DNA from: Minisyncoccota bacterium
GTDB taxonomy: Bacteria > Verrucomicrobiota > Verrucomicrobiia > Methylacidiphilales > Verrucolacustridaceae
Reading direction: 5' to 3'
Length of the DNA: 44,751 nt
Assembly: GCA_030054195.1 (NCBI GenBank)
Contig: JASGCJ010000009.1
Location: forward strand, 1 to 44,751
Shown: positions 33,293 to 40,671 of the stretch, piece by piece
How the letters are laid out: the number at the start of each line of letters is the position of its first letter
Position numbering within the stretch: the stretch's first letter is position 1
Translations under genes and position numbers: made by a program
The notes under the pieces: model-generated
Told to the model about the DNA's origin: nothing
The model's database searches: none
Seen by the model: the letters and a program-made list of their open reading frames with translations, nothing else

Positions 33293-33380
33293 CAGCCTCC
33301 TCAATTGGGGCAGCCTGCCTTGTGGTAATTTGCTTTACCCAAGAGGTGCAATTTTGGGCATTTGGCCTTAGGATAGTTTT

Positions 33381-34949
33381 ATGCCCGATGACCGCATCTT
33401 AATTTTCGATACAACCCTCCGTGACGGGGAGCAGTGCCCTGGCGCTGCGATGACCCAGCCCCAAAAGCTTGCCGTCGCTCGCCAGTTAGCCCGTCTGGGT
33501 GTCGACATTATTGAGGCAGGCTTTCCCATCGCCAGCCGAGGAGACTTCGAGTCTGTTCATGAAATCGCCAAAACGGTCCGCGGGCCCCAGATCTGCGGAC
33601 TCGCTCGGTGTGTTCCTGCAGATATCAACGCCGCAGGGGCTGCCGTCAAACCCGCTGGCAAAAAAGGGCGAATCCACGTCTTCCTCGGAACCAGCAAAAT
33701 CCACCGCGAATTTAAATTAGGCAAAGCCCGTAAAGAGATTCTTCGACTCGCCGTAGATGGGGTGCGCAGGGCGAAGAAATTCACCCCGAATGTTGAATTT
33801 TCACCTGAGGACGCATCCCGCACTGAAATCGATTTCTTGATCGAAGTCGTCGAAGCCGCCATTGCCGCAGGTGCGACCACCATCAACCTTCCCGACACTA
33901 CGGGTTACGCAACGCCCGAGGAGTATGGCCGCATGTTCTCCGATGTTCTCACCCTGGCACACGGCGCGACCGATGTCATTTTGAGCACTCACTGCCACAA
34001 CGACCTCGGCCTGGCCGTCGCGAACTCCCTTTCTGCAGTTCACGCGGGAGCACGTCAGGTCGAATGCACTCTGAACGGAATTGGTGAACGTGCAGGCAAT
34101 GCCGCTCTCGAGGAGGTCGTCATGGCTCTGCGTACCCGTTCCGACTGTTATCCTCACATCACCACAGGCATTCATAGCCGCGAGATTGTTCGCACCTCTC
34201 GCCTTGTTTCAGGAGCCTGCGGTTTCCCCATTCCCAGAAACAAAGCCATCGTTGGCCTCAATGCTTTTGCCCACAGCTCGGGCATTCATCAGGACGGGAT
34301 TCTAAAAAAACGCGAAACGTACGAAATCATGAACCCTCAAATTGTGGGCTGGGGGAAAACAGAGCTTCCTCTCACCAAACATAGCGGTCGTGCCGCCGTG
34401 GCTTCTCGGCTCAAACATCTGGGGTACACCCTCCGGCCTGCTGAGCTCAATGCCATCTTCACTCGATGCAAGGAAATCGGTGACAAGAAAAAGTTCATTT
34501 ATGACGATGACCTTGTCTCGCTCGTGGGAGCTCATATCCAGAATCCACGGGAAACTTACTCCCTCCATGCCCTGCACGTTCATATGGGGACAGGGGAAAA
34601 GCCTGTGGCGGAAATCAGCCTTCGCTGCTCAAAACAAAATCACTTCGCAATAGGCACAGGAGATGGAGCCGTCGACGCGGTCATGAAAACCATCGATCAG
34701 ATCACGGGTCTCCAGGGACACCTCACAGAGTATCAGGTGCGTGCCGTTACCGAGGGCAAAGATGCAGTTGGGGAAGTTAGTCTGGGAGTGCGCTTCAAGG
34801 CCAAGAGTGAACCCGTTGCTGGCCGCTCCGCAGCTACCGATGTGATCGAATCCAGTGCACTTGCCTACCTGTCCGCCGTGAATCGTTGGCTGGCAGAAAG
34901 CGGTCGGGCCTCCCCAAAGAAGACCCGACGCGCTTTAGCCAATCCTTAA
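33381..34949 (+). CDS. leuA: 2-isopropylmalate synthase
   Basis: 522 residues, the full long form with a C-terminal regulatory domain. The catalytic TIM barrel begins IFDTTLRDGEQCPGAAM and has EFSPEDASRTE, NLPDTTGYATP and the metal-binding STHCHNDLGLAVANSL. GLNAFAHSSGIHQDG marks the linker (subdomain I) region and residues about 390-520 (SLHALHVHMGTGEKPVAEISL) are the LeuA dimer domain for leucine feedback inhibition. It condenses acetyl-CoA with 2-oxoisovalerate, the first leucine step. With ilvN and ilvC it forms a branched-chain amino-acid cluster. Downstream, the RRM gene is convergent, 9 nt away. Confidence 0.96.
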   Translation: MPDDRILIFDTTLRDGEQCPGAAMTQPQKLAVARQLARLGVDIIEAGFPIASRGDFESVHEIAKTVRGPQICGLARCVPADINAAGAAVKPAGKKGRIHVFLGTSKIHREFKLGKARKEILRLAVDGVRRAKKFTPNVEFSPEDASRTEIDFLIEVVEAAIAAGATTINLPDTTGYATPEEYGRMFSDVLTLAHGATDVILSTHCHNDLGLAVANSLSAVHAGARQVECTLNGIGERAGNAALEEVVMALRTRSDCYPHITTGIHSREIVRTSRLVSGACGFPIPRNKAIVGLNAFAHSSGIHQDGILKKRETYEIMNPQIVGWGKTELPLTKHSGRAAVASRLKHLGYTLRPAELNAIFTRCKEIGDKKKFIYDDDLVSLVGAHIQNPRETYSLHALHVHMGTGEKPVAEISLRCSKQNHFAIGTGDGAVDAVMKTIDQITGLQGHLTEYQVRAVTEGKDAVGEVSLGVRFKAKSEPVAGRSAATDVIESSALAYLSAVNRWLAESGRASPKKTRRALANP

Positions 34950-34958
34950 CTTTTTCGA

Positions 34959-35582
34959 TTAATCGTAACTGGGATTGCGAGGACCGCGCTCGTAATCAAA
35001 CTCCGAGCCCCGCTCAGGACGTTCGTCCCGCGGTGGGCGATCCTGACGACCGCCTCCACCAAAACGTTCTCCTGTGGATTTCGCTCCGTTGACAATCAGA
35101 AGCCGTCCCATGAAATCAGTGTCATGGAGCTTTTTAGCGACTTCTTGAGCACCCTCCAAGGTCTGCATCTCGGCAAAGCCGAAGCCCTTGGAGTTGCCCC
35201 CACCTTCCCGAACCACTTCTACATTTTTAACCGCTGCGATTTTGCTCAAATGATCGAACACATCGCTCTCCGAAGCGTCGTAAGACAGGTTGCCAATGTA
35301 CAATCTCGGCGTGAGCACCTCCATCGGGGGTGCGGTCCGGGTCCGCTGGGGGCGGGGTCCGTCTGTCCTACCATTTCGTTGTCTGGAGTAATTTGAAGCA
35401 GGGGCGGCTGATCCACCACCCATTCCAAATAGCTTTTTAATAAAGCCCCAGAAACCACCCGAGCTGGGTCGGGCTTCTCGGCGGGGACCTCCCCGTCCTC
35501 CGCCAAAACGATTGTGGCGGCGGTGGCGTCGTTCATGGGGTCCGCCTCCGGGGCGGGATCCGTATCGTGCGTCGTGACTCAT
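34959..35582 (-). CDS. RRM-type RNA-binding protein
   Basis: 207 residues from ATG 35582; the frame is open further up, but those codons belong to a long leader. An Arg/Gly/His-rich N-terminus (GGGPHERRHRRHNRFGGG) and linker precede one RRM at about residues 88-165. RNP2 is RLYIGNLSYD and RNP1 is SKGFGFAEM, both with the aromatic residues that stack on RNA bases. The C-terminal tail is Arg/Asp/Gly-rich (DRPPRDERPERGSEF). Bacterial RRM proteins of this kind are small cold-shock-like RNA chaperones; the glycine/arginine tails here are longer than usual. Convergent with leuA; a 10-nt palindrome, CGATTAATCG (34956-34965), overlaps the end. Confidence 0.9.
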   Translation of the reverse strand: MSHDARYGSRPGGGPHERRHRRHNRFGGGRGGPRREARPSSGGFWGFIKKLFGMGGGSAAPASNYSRQRNGRTDGPRPQRTRTAPPMEVLTPRLYIGNLSYDASESDVFDHLSKIAAVKNVEVVREGGGNSKGFGFAEMQTLEGAQEVAKKLHDTDFMGRLLIVNGAKSTGERFGGGGRQDRPPRDERPERGSEFDYERGPRNPSYD

Positions 35583-35885
35583 AGGTTGATGTGCGGCGGA
35601 AAGATATTGCCCGAGCGGACCAACCGAGCGCTCAGCGCCCGATCGACGAAGGATGCATTGAGCCTCGATGGCCAACCGCAATCACTTCCGTGAGGTTCTT
35701 ATCGTTCTCTTTAGGTCTGCGAGGGTGGGGCGTTTCCTTTGATCCGAAATTAGATCTGGGTCGATCACGGAAACCGGATCAGCACGCCCTTTGTTCGACT
35801 CCCCGCCGAACTCCTTTCAAGAGGAACAACATATACGGAAATCCATGCCTTTGCAAGCATGCCTAAGATATTGATGTATATTGGC
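35583..35885 (-). promoter_or_regulatory. Long structured leader of the RRM gene (possible pseudoknot)
   Basis: About 300 bases without a credible gene, upstream of the RRM start. On either strand two helices cross: GTTTCC (35732-35737) with GGAAAC (35769-35774), and TGATCCG (35740-35746) with CGGATCA (35775-35781), the A-B-A'-B' order of an H-type pseudoknot. Nearby are a GTTCG/CGAAC hairpin (35792-35810) and a GCGC hairpin close to 35635. The leader could hold an autoregulatory RNA element bound by the RRM protein, or a small RNA. A promoter was not identified with confidence. Confidence 0.4.
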
Positions 35886-36386
35886 TTAAGCCTGTTGCGG
35901 GTTAGTGGAAGAGGCCGTAAGCATAGGGGTCGTCCCCACATTCCCCCCGCTTAAGTAAAAACCAGCCCCTGCTTGCTGAGGTAGCAACATCATAGCTAAC
36001 GCTTCTTTCCAGGTCCCATCCACCCAGTAAGGATTTCCCAAAAAGTCCCCTGTCTGCCCAAACTCTCCATAAAACCAAGTGTAGTTATCTAAACCCTCTG
36101 CAAATCCCCCCGTTTGAGCCACCACCAGCGTCTTCTTTCCATCCGAACCATCCTCCGCTTGGCAAATTAACTCCCCACCATCTTGCAACGTCCAACGCAC
36201 ATCCCAATAGGTTGTCTCCCCCTCTCTCCAGGTCGATCCGTGTGCCCGAACCATCTGGCTTAACGCCCGCGCGAAACGATTCCAATCATCCACCGCCCAC
36301 TCACTGGGCTGTAAAATCTGCTGAACCCGCTGCAAACGAGTCCGCCACTCTTGCGTAATCCGCCGAAGTTCTACACGACTAATCAT
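35886..36386 (-). CDS. Unknown protein, last gene of a three-gene minus-strand cluster
   Basis: 166 residues from ATG 36386, with GGAGG about 10 nt upstream and only 4 nt after the preceding stop. It has an N-terminal helical part (SRVELRRITQEWRTRLQRV) with a conserved-looking WAVDDWNRFARALSQMV, then a beta-rich part (TTYWDVRWTLQDGGELICQ, KKTLVVAQTGGF, YTWFYGEFGQTGDFLGNPYW). The C-terminus is Ser/Thr/Gly-rich. It looks cytoplasmic. No family recognised. Its tight spacing to the membrane coiled-coil gene suggests a shared task. Confidence 0.6.
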   Translation of the reverse strand: MISRVELRRITQEWRTRLQRVQQILQPSEWAVDDWNRFARALSQMVRAHGSTWREGETTYWDVRWTLQDGGELICQAEDGSDGKKTLVVAQTGGFAEGLDNYTWFYGEFGQTGDFLGNPYWVDGTWKEALAMMLLPQQAGAGFYLSGGNVGTTPMLTASSTNPQQA

Positions 36387-36390
36387 CTGC

Positions 36391-36981
36391 CTATCGCCTC
36401 CGATCTCCCGAATCTCCTTCGAGAATCGAGAGCCTGCGGCGCACCGTTTCCATATCCTTCTCATTCCGATTTAGCTGGGACTTCGACTGCTCTAGAAGGG
36501 ACAACTGCTTGGCCAGCTGAGCCCCTGCCGACTCCAATCCGCTCGAAAGTTCTGCATTTCTAGCCTGTAGGGATGCGATCTCCTTGTTAATTCTCTGCTC
36601 CATCTGATCCACCGTAACGCTCTGTCTCTGGATCTGTTTCCACAACACAAACCCCCCAAAGCCCGCCAACACAGCGCAGCCCCCAATGATTAAGAGCAAT
36701 CCCAATCCCACCCCGCTTAAGATCGACGTGACCGCCCTCTGCTCCTTGCGCTGCCGATCCACACTTCGTTTTACATTTAATGCCGTTGGGTTCGTTGGAT
36801 TCATTTCGGGTTCCTCCTGAGTGCGAGAAGAGGTCGGGGGAACGTAGCCCGCTGGACGGGGAGGCCCCTTAATCACAACCACCTCATCCGGTTCTGCCCC
36901 AGCGGCTACACTGCTCTGGGGCGTGCCAAACGGCAGTTCTGGCTCAGGTGCCGAGGGGGATGGGCTTATCGTTTCCTTCAT
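36391..36981 (-). CDS. Single-pass membrane protein with coiled coil, unknown function
   Basis: 196 residues from ATG 36981. An in-frame ATG at 36804 has a perfect AGGAGG eight nt upstream and would give 137 residues, so the shorter form may be the real or an alternative product. The long form adds a Pro/Glu/Ser-rich N-terminus (PSPSAPEPELPFG, VIKGPPRPAGYVPP). A transmembrane helix (GLGLLLIIGGCAVLAGFGG) is followed by a coiled coil (about 118-185; VDQMEQRINKEIASLQARN). The predicted layout is a cytoplasmic N-terminus and a coiled coil beyond the membrane, or the reverse. Middle gene of the cluster; no family recognised. Confidence 0.6.
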   Translation of the reverse strand: MKETISPSPSAPEPELPFGTPQSSVAAGAEPDEVVVIKGPPRPAGYVPPTSSRTQEEPEMNPTNPTALNVKRSVDRQRKEQRAVTSILSGVGLGLLLIIGGCAVLAGFGGFVLWKQIQRQSVTVDQMEQRINKEIASLQARNAELSSGLESAGAQLAKQLSLLEQSKSQLNRNEKDMETVRRRLSILEGDSGDRRR

Positions 36982-37037
36982 TCTTCTCTGCCCTTCGGAT
37001 TTGAGCGTCTGGCAGACGCTTGGCGAGCGATTCTTTC

Positions 37038-37331
37038 CTAGCCCGAGCTTGGGCCCCCAGCCGCCCTCCTCCCCCCCTCCCGATCCGCTAGCCCCTGCCC
37101 CCGCCCAATCAAACTTTGCGCATTCAACTGAACCGCCTCATCAGGCCGTTGCCACATTGCCTCCAACACCCGACAAATCGCTTCGTCCTCGCCTCCCGCG
37201 TGATCCACCGCCACACGTCGAAAATCCTCCCCCGTCTTCAACGGATACAATCCAGGACACTCCTTCGACCTCGACTCCAATTTGGCCAAGAGCTCCCTCT
37301 GCCTGAAGGACGGCGTATGAACATCTTTCAT
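37038..37331 (-). CDS. Small unknown protein, first gene of a three-gene minus-strand cluster
   Basis: 97 residues from ATG 37331, which has GAGGAAAG at a good distance; an upstream ATG at 37358 is possible. The protein has a helical charged start (SFRQRELLAKLESRSKECPG), a region EDFRRVAVDHAGGEDEAI, then a helix (RVLEAMWQRPDEAVQLNAQ) and a Gly/Arg/Ala-rich tail that may be disordered. No family recognised. It is divergent from the plus-strand membrane-protein cluster at 37445, and the 56-nt gap to the next minus-strand gene allows co-transcription. Confidence 0.5.
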   Translation of the reverse strand: MKDVHTPSFRQRELLAKLESRSKECPGLYPLKTGEDFRRVAVDHAGGEDEAICRVLEAMWQRPDEAVQLNAQSLIGRGQGLADREGGRRAAGGPSSG

Positions 37332-37444
37332 GCCTAAACTTTCCTCTCCCAAACTCACTTGTCCAGTAAGCCCACGACTCTTTTTTATTTTTCACGGCAA
37401 TATTATCCCATGCCATCAAGCTTTTTTCTTTGGCTGATTTGCCT

Positions 37445-37852
37445 ATGACCCAATCCCTTGGCAACTTCAACCCTATGCACATCTCCTGGCCTTCTGTCCT
37501 CGCTGGCGGAGTCTTTGGACTTCTCACCGCAATAGGCCCCTGGTTTCAAGGCCTCTCGATCCATGCCGCTGCTCTTTTTTCCGCAGGTCTCCTTCTCACC
37601 TACACATCCATCGGCCTGCTCGTTGCCGTCCTGCCCTCCTTCCGGCCCAAAGTTCTTGCAGGAGCCCTTTGGGGGGCCCTCTACAGCTTTCCAGGCGCCA
37701 TTTTTACCGCCGTTCCCTACCCCCTCACCGCAGATGCGCCCGCCTACTACCGGGAGTTCGCCGGCGGCGGCATACGGGCCGCCACTCTTACGCTTGTCTT
37801 TGGCGCCCTCGCAGGAGCTGTCTCTGGATTTTTCCATCGCTCTCGGCCATGA
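37445..37852 (+). CDS. Small polytopic membrane protein, unknown function
   Basis: 135 residues from ATG 37445; an ATG at 37475 is also possible. Four hydrophobic segments are visible (WPSVLAGGVFGLLTAIG, AALFSAGLLLTYTSIG, VLAGALWGALYSFPGAIF, AATLTLVFGALAGAVSGF) with small glycine-rich turns, ending in HRSRP. The stop overlaps the next ATG by 4 bp (ATGA). The glycine-rich fold resembles small membrane proteins of many families; none recognised. First of three overlapping plus-strand genes. Confidence 0.6.
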   Translation: MTQSLGNFNPMHISWPSVLAGGVFGLLTAIGPWFQGLSIHAAALFSAGLLLTYTSIGLLVAVLPSFRPKVLAGALWGALYSFPGAIFTAVPYPLTADAPAYYREFAGGGIRAATLTLVFGALAGAVSGFFHRSRP

Positions 37853-38073
37853 GTTTTTTCACTGTCGTCTCTCGTCTAAATAATCTTCTCTATAGCCGAG
37901 ACTTGGCTCGCCTTGCTCCCCACGACCGTTCTCTCGCACGTGCTTGGATGATCCAATTTATGAAATCCAATCATCCCGATTGGGACGAAAAAAGAATCGA
38001 TCGTGAGTATGAGAGCCTTCTTCACTGTCGCCCCATGGCAATCGACGAGTGGACCCGCCGCCTCCAGGGATGA
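37849..38073 (+). CDS. Small unknown protein with basic helical core
   Basis: 74 residues, translationally coupled on both sides: its ATG overlaps the stop of the membrane-protein gene (ATGA) and its own stop overlaps the next ATG (ATGA). The product is mostly helical and charged (SRLNNLLYSRDLARLAPHD, ARAWMIQFMKSNHPDWDEKR) and ends in DEWTRRLQG. The frame is open upstream but that part lies inside the neighbour. It looks like a cytoplasmic partner or adapter of the membrane protein. No family recognised. Confidence 0.55.
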   Translation: MSFFTVVSRLNNLLYSRDLARLAPHDRSLARAWMIQFMKSNHPDWDEKRIDREYESLLHCRPMAIDEWTRRLQG

Positions 38074-38600
38074 ACTTTCTCCTCTTTCTCATAGCCACAG
38101 CGACTCTCGCTTACTCCGCCCCCTCACCATCGCCACAGCCTGTTGCTTTCCGCGTTGGCCCACTTCGTTTTGATCGCCCCGAATCATGGCGTTGGGTTCC
38201 GCCATCCGGAAGTTTTCGTGCCGCTCAACTTGAAAAGAAATCTTCCGACGGCACCCCACTCACGCTGACTTTTTCCCGTTTTTCGTCAGGCGAAGGTGGC
38301 TCCACGCAAGCGAACCTCGATCGCTGGACGGCTCAATTTACCACCTCCAACCCACCTCGCACCGAAATCAAAAAAGGCTCGGAAGGCACGCTCACCCTGT
38401 TTCACCTCGAAGGCACGCTTCGGGCCGGTACCCCAGGTGGCCCCACTCGCGACCTGCCCCAAGCACTTCTGCTCGGAGCCATCTTGGAATCTCAAGGAGA
38501 GCAGGTTGTGATGAAACTCGTAGGACCCGCTCAAGCCGTATCCTCAGCGGAAAAAGATTTTCTACGCCTCGCCTACCTTGCGATTGGCCTTACGCCTTAG
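38070..38600 (+). CDS. Exported protein with PsbP/DUF1795-like feel, unknown function
   Basis: 176 residues from ATG 38070, overlapping the previous stop (ATGA). A signal peptide (MNFLLFLIATATLAYSAPS) precedes a mostly beta domain: FRVGPLRFDRPESWRWVPP, MT-type alternations around AAQLEKKSSDGTPLTLTFSRF, LTLFHLEGTL, and GEQVVMKLVGPAQAVSSAEKDFLRL. The pattern PxSW...W, a surface loop and a final helix with AxxF is what exported single-domain PsbP-like proteins show, but the match is weak. Third and last of the coupled cluster. It ends 11 nt into the convergent hisI. Confidence 0.6.
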   Translation: MNFLLFLIATATLAYSAPSPSPQPVAFRVGPLRFDRPESWRWVPPSGSFRAAQLEKKSSDGTPLTLTFSRFSSGEGGSTQANLDRWTAQFTTSNPPRTEIKKGSEGTLTLFHLEGTLRAGTPGGPTRDLPQALLLGAILESQGEQVVMKLVGPAQAVSSAEKDFLRLAYLAIGLTP

Positions 38601-38988
38601 GTGGGTAAACCTCGAGCTTTACAGGTCCACTCAAAGACAACCGACGATAGAAACAGCTCTTTTCTCCCGTGTGGCAAGCCACCCCACCTTTTGGGAGTCG
38701 CACCTTCAACACAAAACAATCTTGGTCACAATCCACTAGAATTTCTTCTACCGTCAAAAAGTTCCCCGAACTCTCTCCCTTAATCCACAACTTCTGCCTC
38801 GACCGACTGAAAAAGGTAGCCCGCTTCGTGCTCCGCGTTGCATCCAACGCTTCCTGATTCATATAGGCCGTCATCAGAACCTCTCCTGAGTCAGACTCCA
38901 CAACGACCGCCGTAATCAATCCCTTCGAGTCAAACTTCGGCGAAAAGTCCTCTGACCCACACGAGGATGCGGGAGATCGGCCTTTCAA
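38590..38988 (-). CDS. hisI: Phosphoribosyl-AMP cyclohydrolase
   Basis: 132 residues from a TTG at 38988, supported by GGAAAG upstream and by an in-frame stop shortly before; no ATG or GTG fits. The domain is complete: LMTAYMNQEALDATRSTKRATFFSRSRQKLWIKGESSG, with DCDQDCFVLKV supplying zinc/magnesium ligands and GGVACHTGEKSCFYR the remaining Cys and His ligands. It opens the adenine ring of phosphoribosyl-AMP in histidine synthesis. The HisE pyrophosphohydrolase domain is not fused. It lies 15 nt after the parvulin gene on the same strand. Confidence 0.94.
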   Translation of the reverse strand: MKGRSPASSCGSEDFSPKFDSKGLITAVVVESDSGEVLMTAYMNQEALDATRSTKRATFFSRSRQKLWIKGESSGNFLTVEEILVDCDQDCFVLKVRLPKGGVACHTGEKSCFYRRLSLSGPVKLEVYPPKA

Positions 38989-39003
38989 ACCGGTCTTTCC
39001 AAA

Positions 39004-40071
39004 CTACTTTTTGGCGGGTGCAGGCGCCGTAGGAGGGACAGGAGGCGCGGAAACGGGAGGCGTGGTCGCCGTCACAGGCGCGGGAGCAGGAGGAGCAGGG
39101 AGCAAGATTTTTACCGCCGCTTCCTTCCTCAAATCCTCCAGCAAGAGCCGAGTGGCCTCACCCTGTTTCAAACGCTTCAAGTGGGACATGATCTCGTTCT
39201 TCACATCTTCCAGCTTAAGATTTTTTGCAGCTTCCTTGGTCTTCACCTTCAAGAAGTGAAATCCGAAGGGGGTTTCAAAGACCGCACTCGTTTTTCCAGG
39301 CGCAGTTGAAAAAGCTACTTTCTCAAAATTGGGGGTCATCTGACCTTTGCTGAAGGGAGGAAGCTCGCCGCCCCTCGCCTTGCTACCCGGATCATCCGAA
39401 ACTTCCTGAGCAACTTTTTCAAAAGCTTCCCCTTTGTTGACGCGTGCCAAGGCTGCTTCGGCCACCTTCTTTTTCTCTGCCTTTGTCGCCGCATCCGCCG
39501 AGGCATCCACCTTCACCAAAACATGCTGAGCCTGAACCGTCTCGCTCCGCTGCCAGAGCTTCGGATTTTCAGAATAAAACTTTTGCACATCTTCATCCGA
39601 AGGCGCTTTCATGGACGGTTCCACACGGGCGCGCATCAGGTTGTCGACTTCCAGCTTCTGCTCGATCTCCTGCAACATCGCTTGCTCTGTCGTTTTGGCT
39701 TTGGCTAACTGCTCCTCAAACGCCTTCGCATCAGGGAAATTCTTCTTCATCCTGTCTAACTGCTCCTTCGCCAAAACCGCCGCATTCGTGAGAGGTGACT
39801 TACGCGCCTCAGCCAAAGCAACCTGGCGATTGATCATCTGGTTCAAGATGTTCATTTCCAAGGAGTTCAATTGAGGGGCAGGTACCTTGTCGCGAGAGAG
39901 ATTAAAGTTGAGCAACGCCCGATCCATCTCCCCATCCAACTGACCTCGGGTGATCTTGATTCCCTTTCCTTCAGCCACAACAAAGCGGGGGTCTTTCGGA
40001 TCCTTCACGGCACAACCAACAACCCAAATTGCAGCGAACACAGTCAAACAGAGTGATAAATGTTTTTGCAT
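39004..40071 (-). CDS. Parvulin-type peptidyl-prolyl isomerase, probable lipoprotein
   Basis: 355 residues from ATG 40071. A lipobox, WVVGCAV with Cys at residue 20, marks an outer- or inner-membrane lipoprotein. A helical SurA/PrsA-like N-terminal region (about 30-160) is followed by a PpiC parvulin domain (about 180-275): VQAQHVLVKVD, AQEVSDDPGSKARGGELPPFSKGQM and TPFGFHFLKVKTK. The C-terminal tail is Pro/Ala/Thr-rich. These proteins assist folding of exported proteins in the periplasm or on the outer face. The hisI gene follows 15 nt later, and the half-size permease gene is divergent. Confidence 0.88.
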   Translation of the reverse strand: MQKHLSLCLTVFAAIWVVGCAVKDPKDPRFVVAEGKGIKITRGQLDGEMDRALLNFNLSRDKVPAPQLNSLEMNILNQMINRQVALAEARKSPLTNAAVLAKEQLDRMKKNFPDAKAFEEQLAKAKTTEQAMLQEIEQKLEVDNLMRARVEPSMKAPSDEDVQKFYSENPKLWQRSETVQAQHVLVKVDASADAATKAEKKKVAEAALARVNKGEAFEKVAQEVSDDPGSKARGGELPPFSKGQMTPNFEKVAFSTAPGKTSAVFETPFGFHFLKVKTKEAAKNLKLEDVKNEIMSHLKRLKQGEATRLLLEDLRKEAAVKILLPAPPAPAPVTATTPPVSAPPVPPTAPAPAKK

Positions 40072-40172
40072 AGAACTGGCAAGGTAAGGCGATTCCCTCC
40101 CTTTTGGCAAGCCTACGAAAAGGATCTATTCCCGCTTGCCAATCCCCACCCTGCCTGCGAATCGTTGCCCTT

Positions 40173-40532
40173 ATGCCCGCAGGATCCACCCTCTATGCCT
40201 TCATCGGCCTCCTCGCGGGCCTGGCCTCAGGTTGCTTTGGCATTGGAGGCGGCGCCCTCATCGTTCCCGCCCTGACCCTCCTCTGCGGAGTTCCGTACCA
40301 CGTCGCCGTTGGCACCTCCTTGGCTCTAATTATTCCCATAACTTTCGCAGGAACGCTCACCAGCTGGAAATTGAACACGGTCGACTGGCGAATCGCGGGC
40401 GCCTGCGCCGTCACAGGCATCATCGGCGCCATCGCAGGTGCTTTTCTCATACAAAAAGTCCCCGAAATCTACGCCCGCCGAGCTTTCGCCGTATTTCTTC
40501 TCTACGCAGCCTGGCGCCTCTGGACGAAGTAG
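40173..40532 (+). CDS. Half-size TSUP (TauE/SafE-like) permease
   Basis: 119 residues from ATG 40173; upstream codons are not membrane-like. Four hydrophobic segments are seen, with the TSUP repeat motif GLASGCFGIGGGALIVPAL and TSLALIIPITFAGTLTSWKL. Full TSUP permeases have about 240-270 residues, two such repeats and eight helices; this gene encodes a single repeat, so the protein must dimerise to make a path. Single-repeat TSUP genes occur in other bacteria. It might export or import sulfur compounds or organic acids; no neighbour fixes this. The tRNA-Gln gene follows 53 nt later. Confidence 0.82.
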   Translation: MPAGSTLYAFIGLLAGLASGCFGIGGGALIVPALTLLCGVPYHVAVGTSLALIIPITFAGTLTSWKLNTVDWRIAGACAVTGIIGAIAGAFLIQKVPEIYARRAFAVFLLYAAWRLWTK

Positions 40533-40585
40533 CTTCCCTCCCCCCTCTTGCTCGACAGACGCAAAGCCGTTAGGGTTTGAACAAT

Positions 40586-40661
40586 TGCCGCGTGGTGCAA
40601 TTGGTAGCACACCACACTCTGAATGTGGGTGTTCTAGGTTCGAGTCCTAGCGCGGCAGCCA
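40586..40661 (+). tRNA. tRNA-Gln (anticodon CTG)
   Basis: All helices pair perfectly: acceptor TGCCGCG/CGCGGCA with the U1-A72 pair typical of tRNA-Gln, D stem GTGC/GCAC, anticodon stem CCACA/TGTGG with loop CTCTGAA (anticodon CTG), T stem CTAGG/CCTAG with TTCGAGT. Discriminator G and an encoded CCA follow. It lies only 10 nt before the rsmI ATG, so the two may share a transcript. Confidence 0.97.
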
Positions 40662-40671
40662 AAACCATCCT

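Noticed and set aside
35583-35885. A tmRNA gene, suggested by the pseudoknot and GTTCGACTCC (35792-35801) on the plus strand
   Set aside because: The T-arm stem does not pair, no tag frame ends in an LAA-type peptide, and no matching 5' end was seen.
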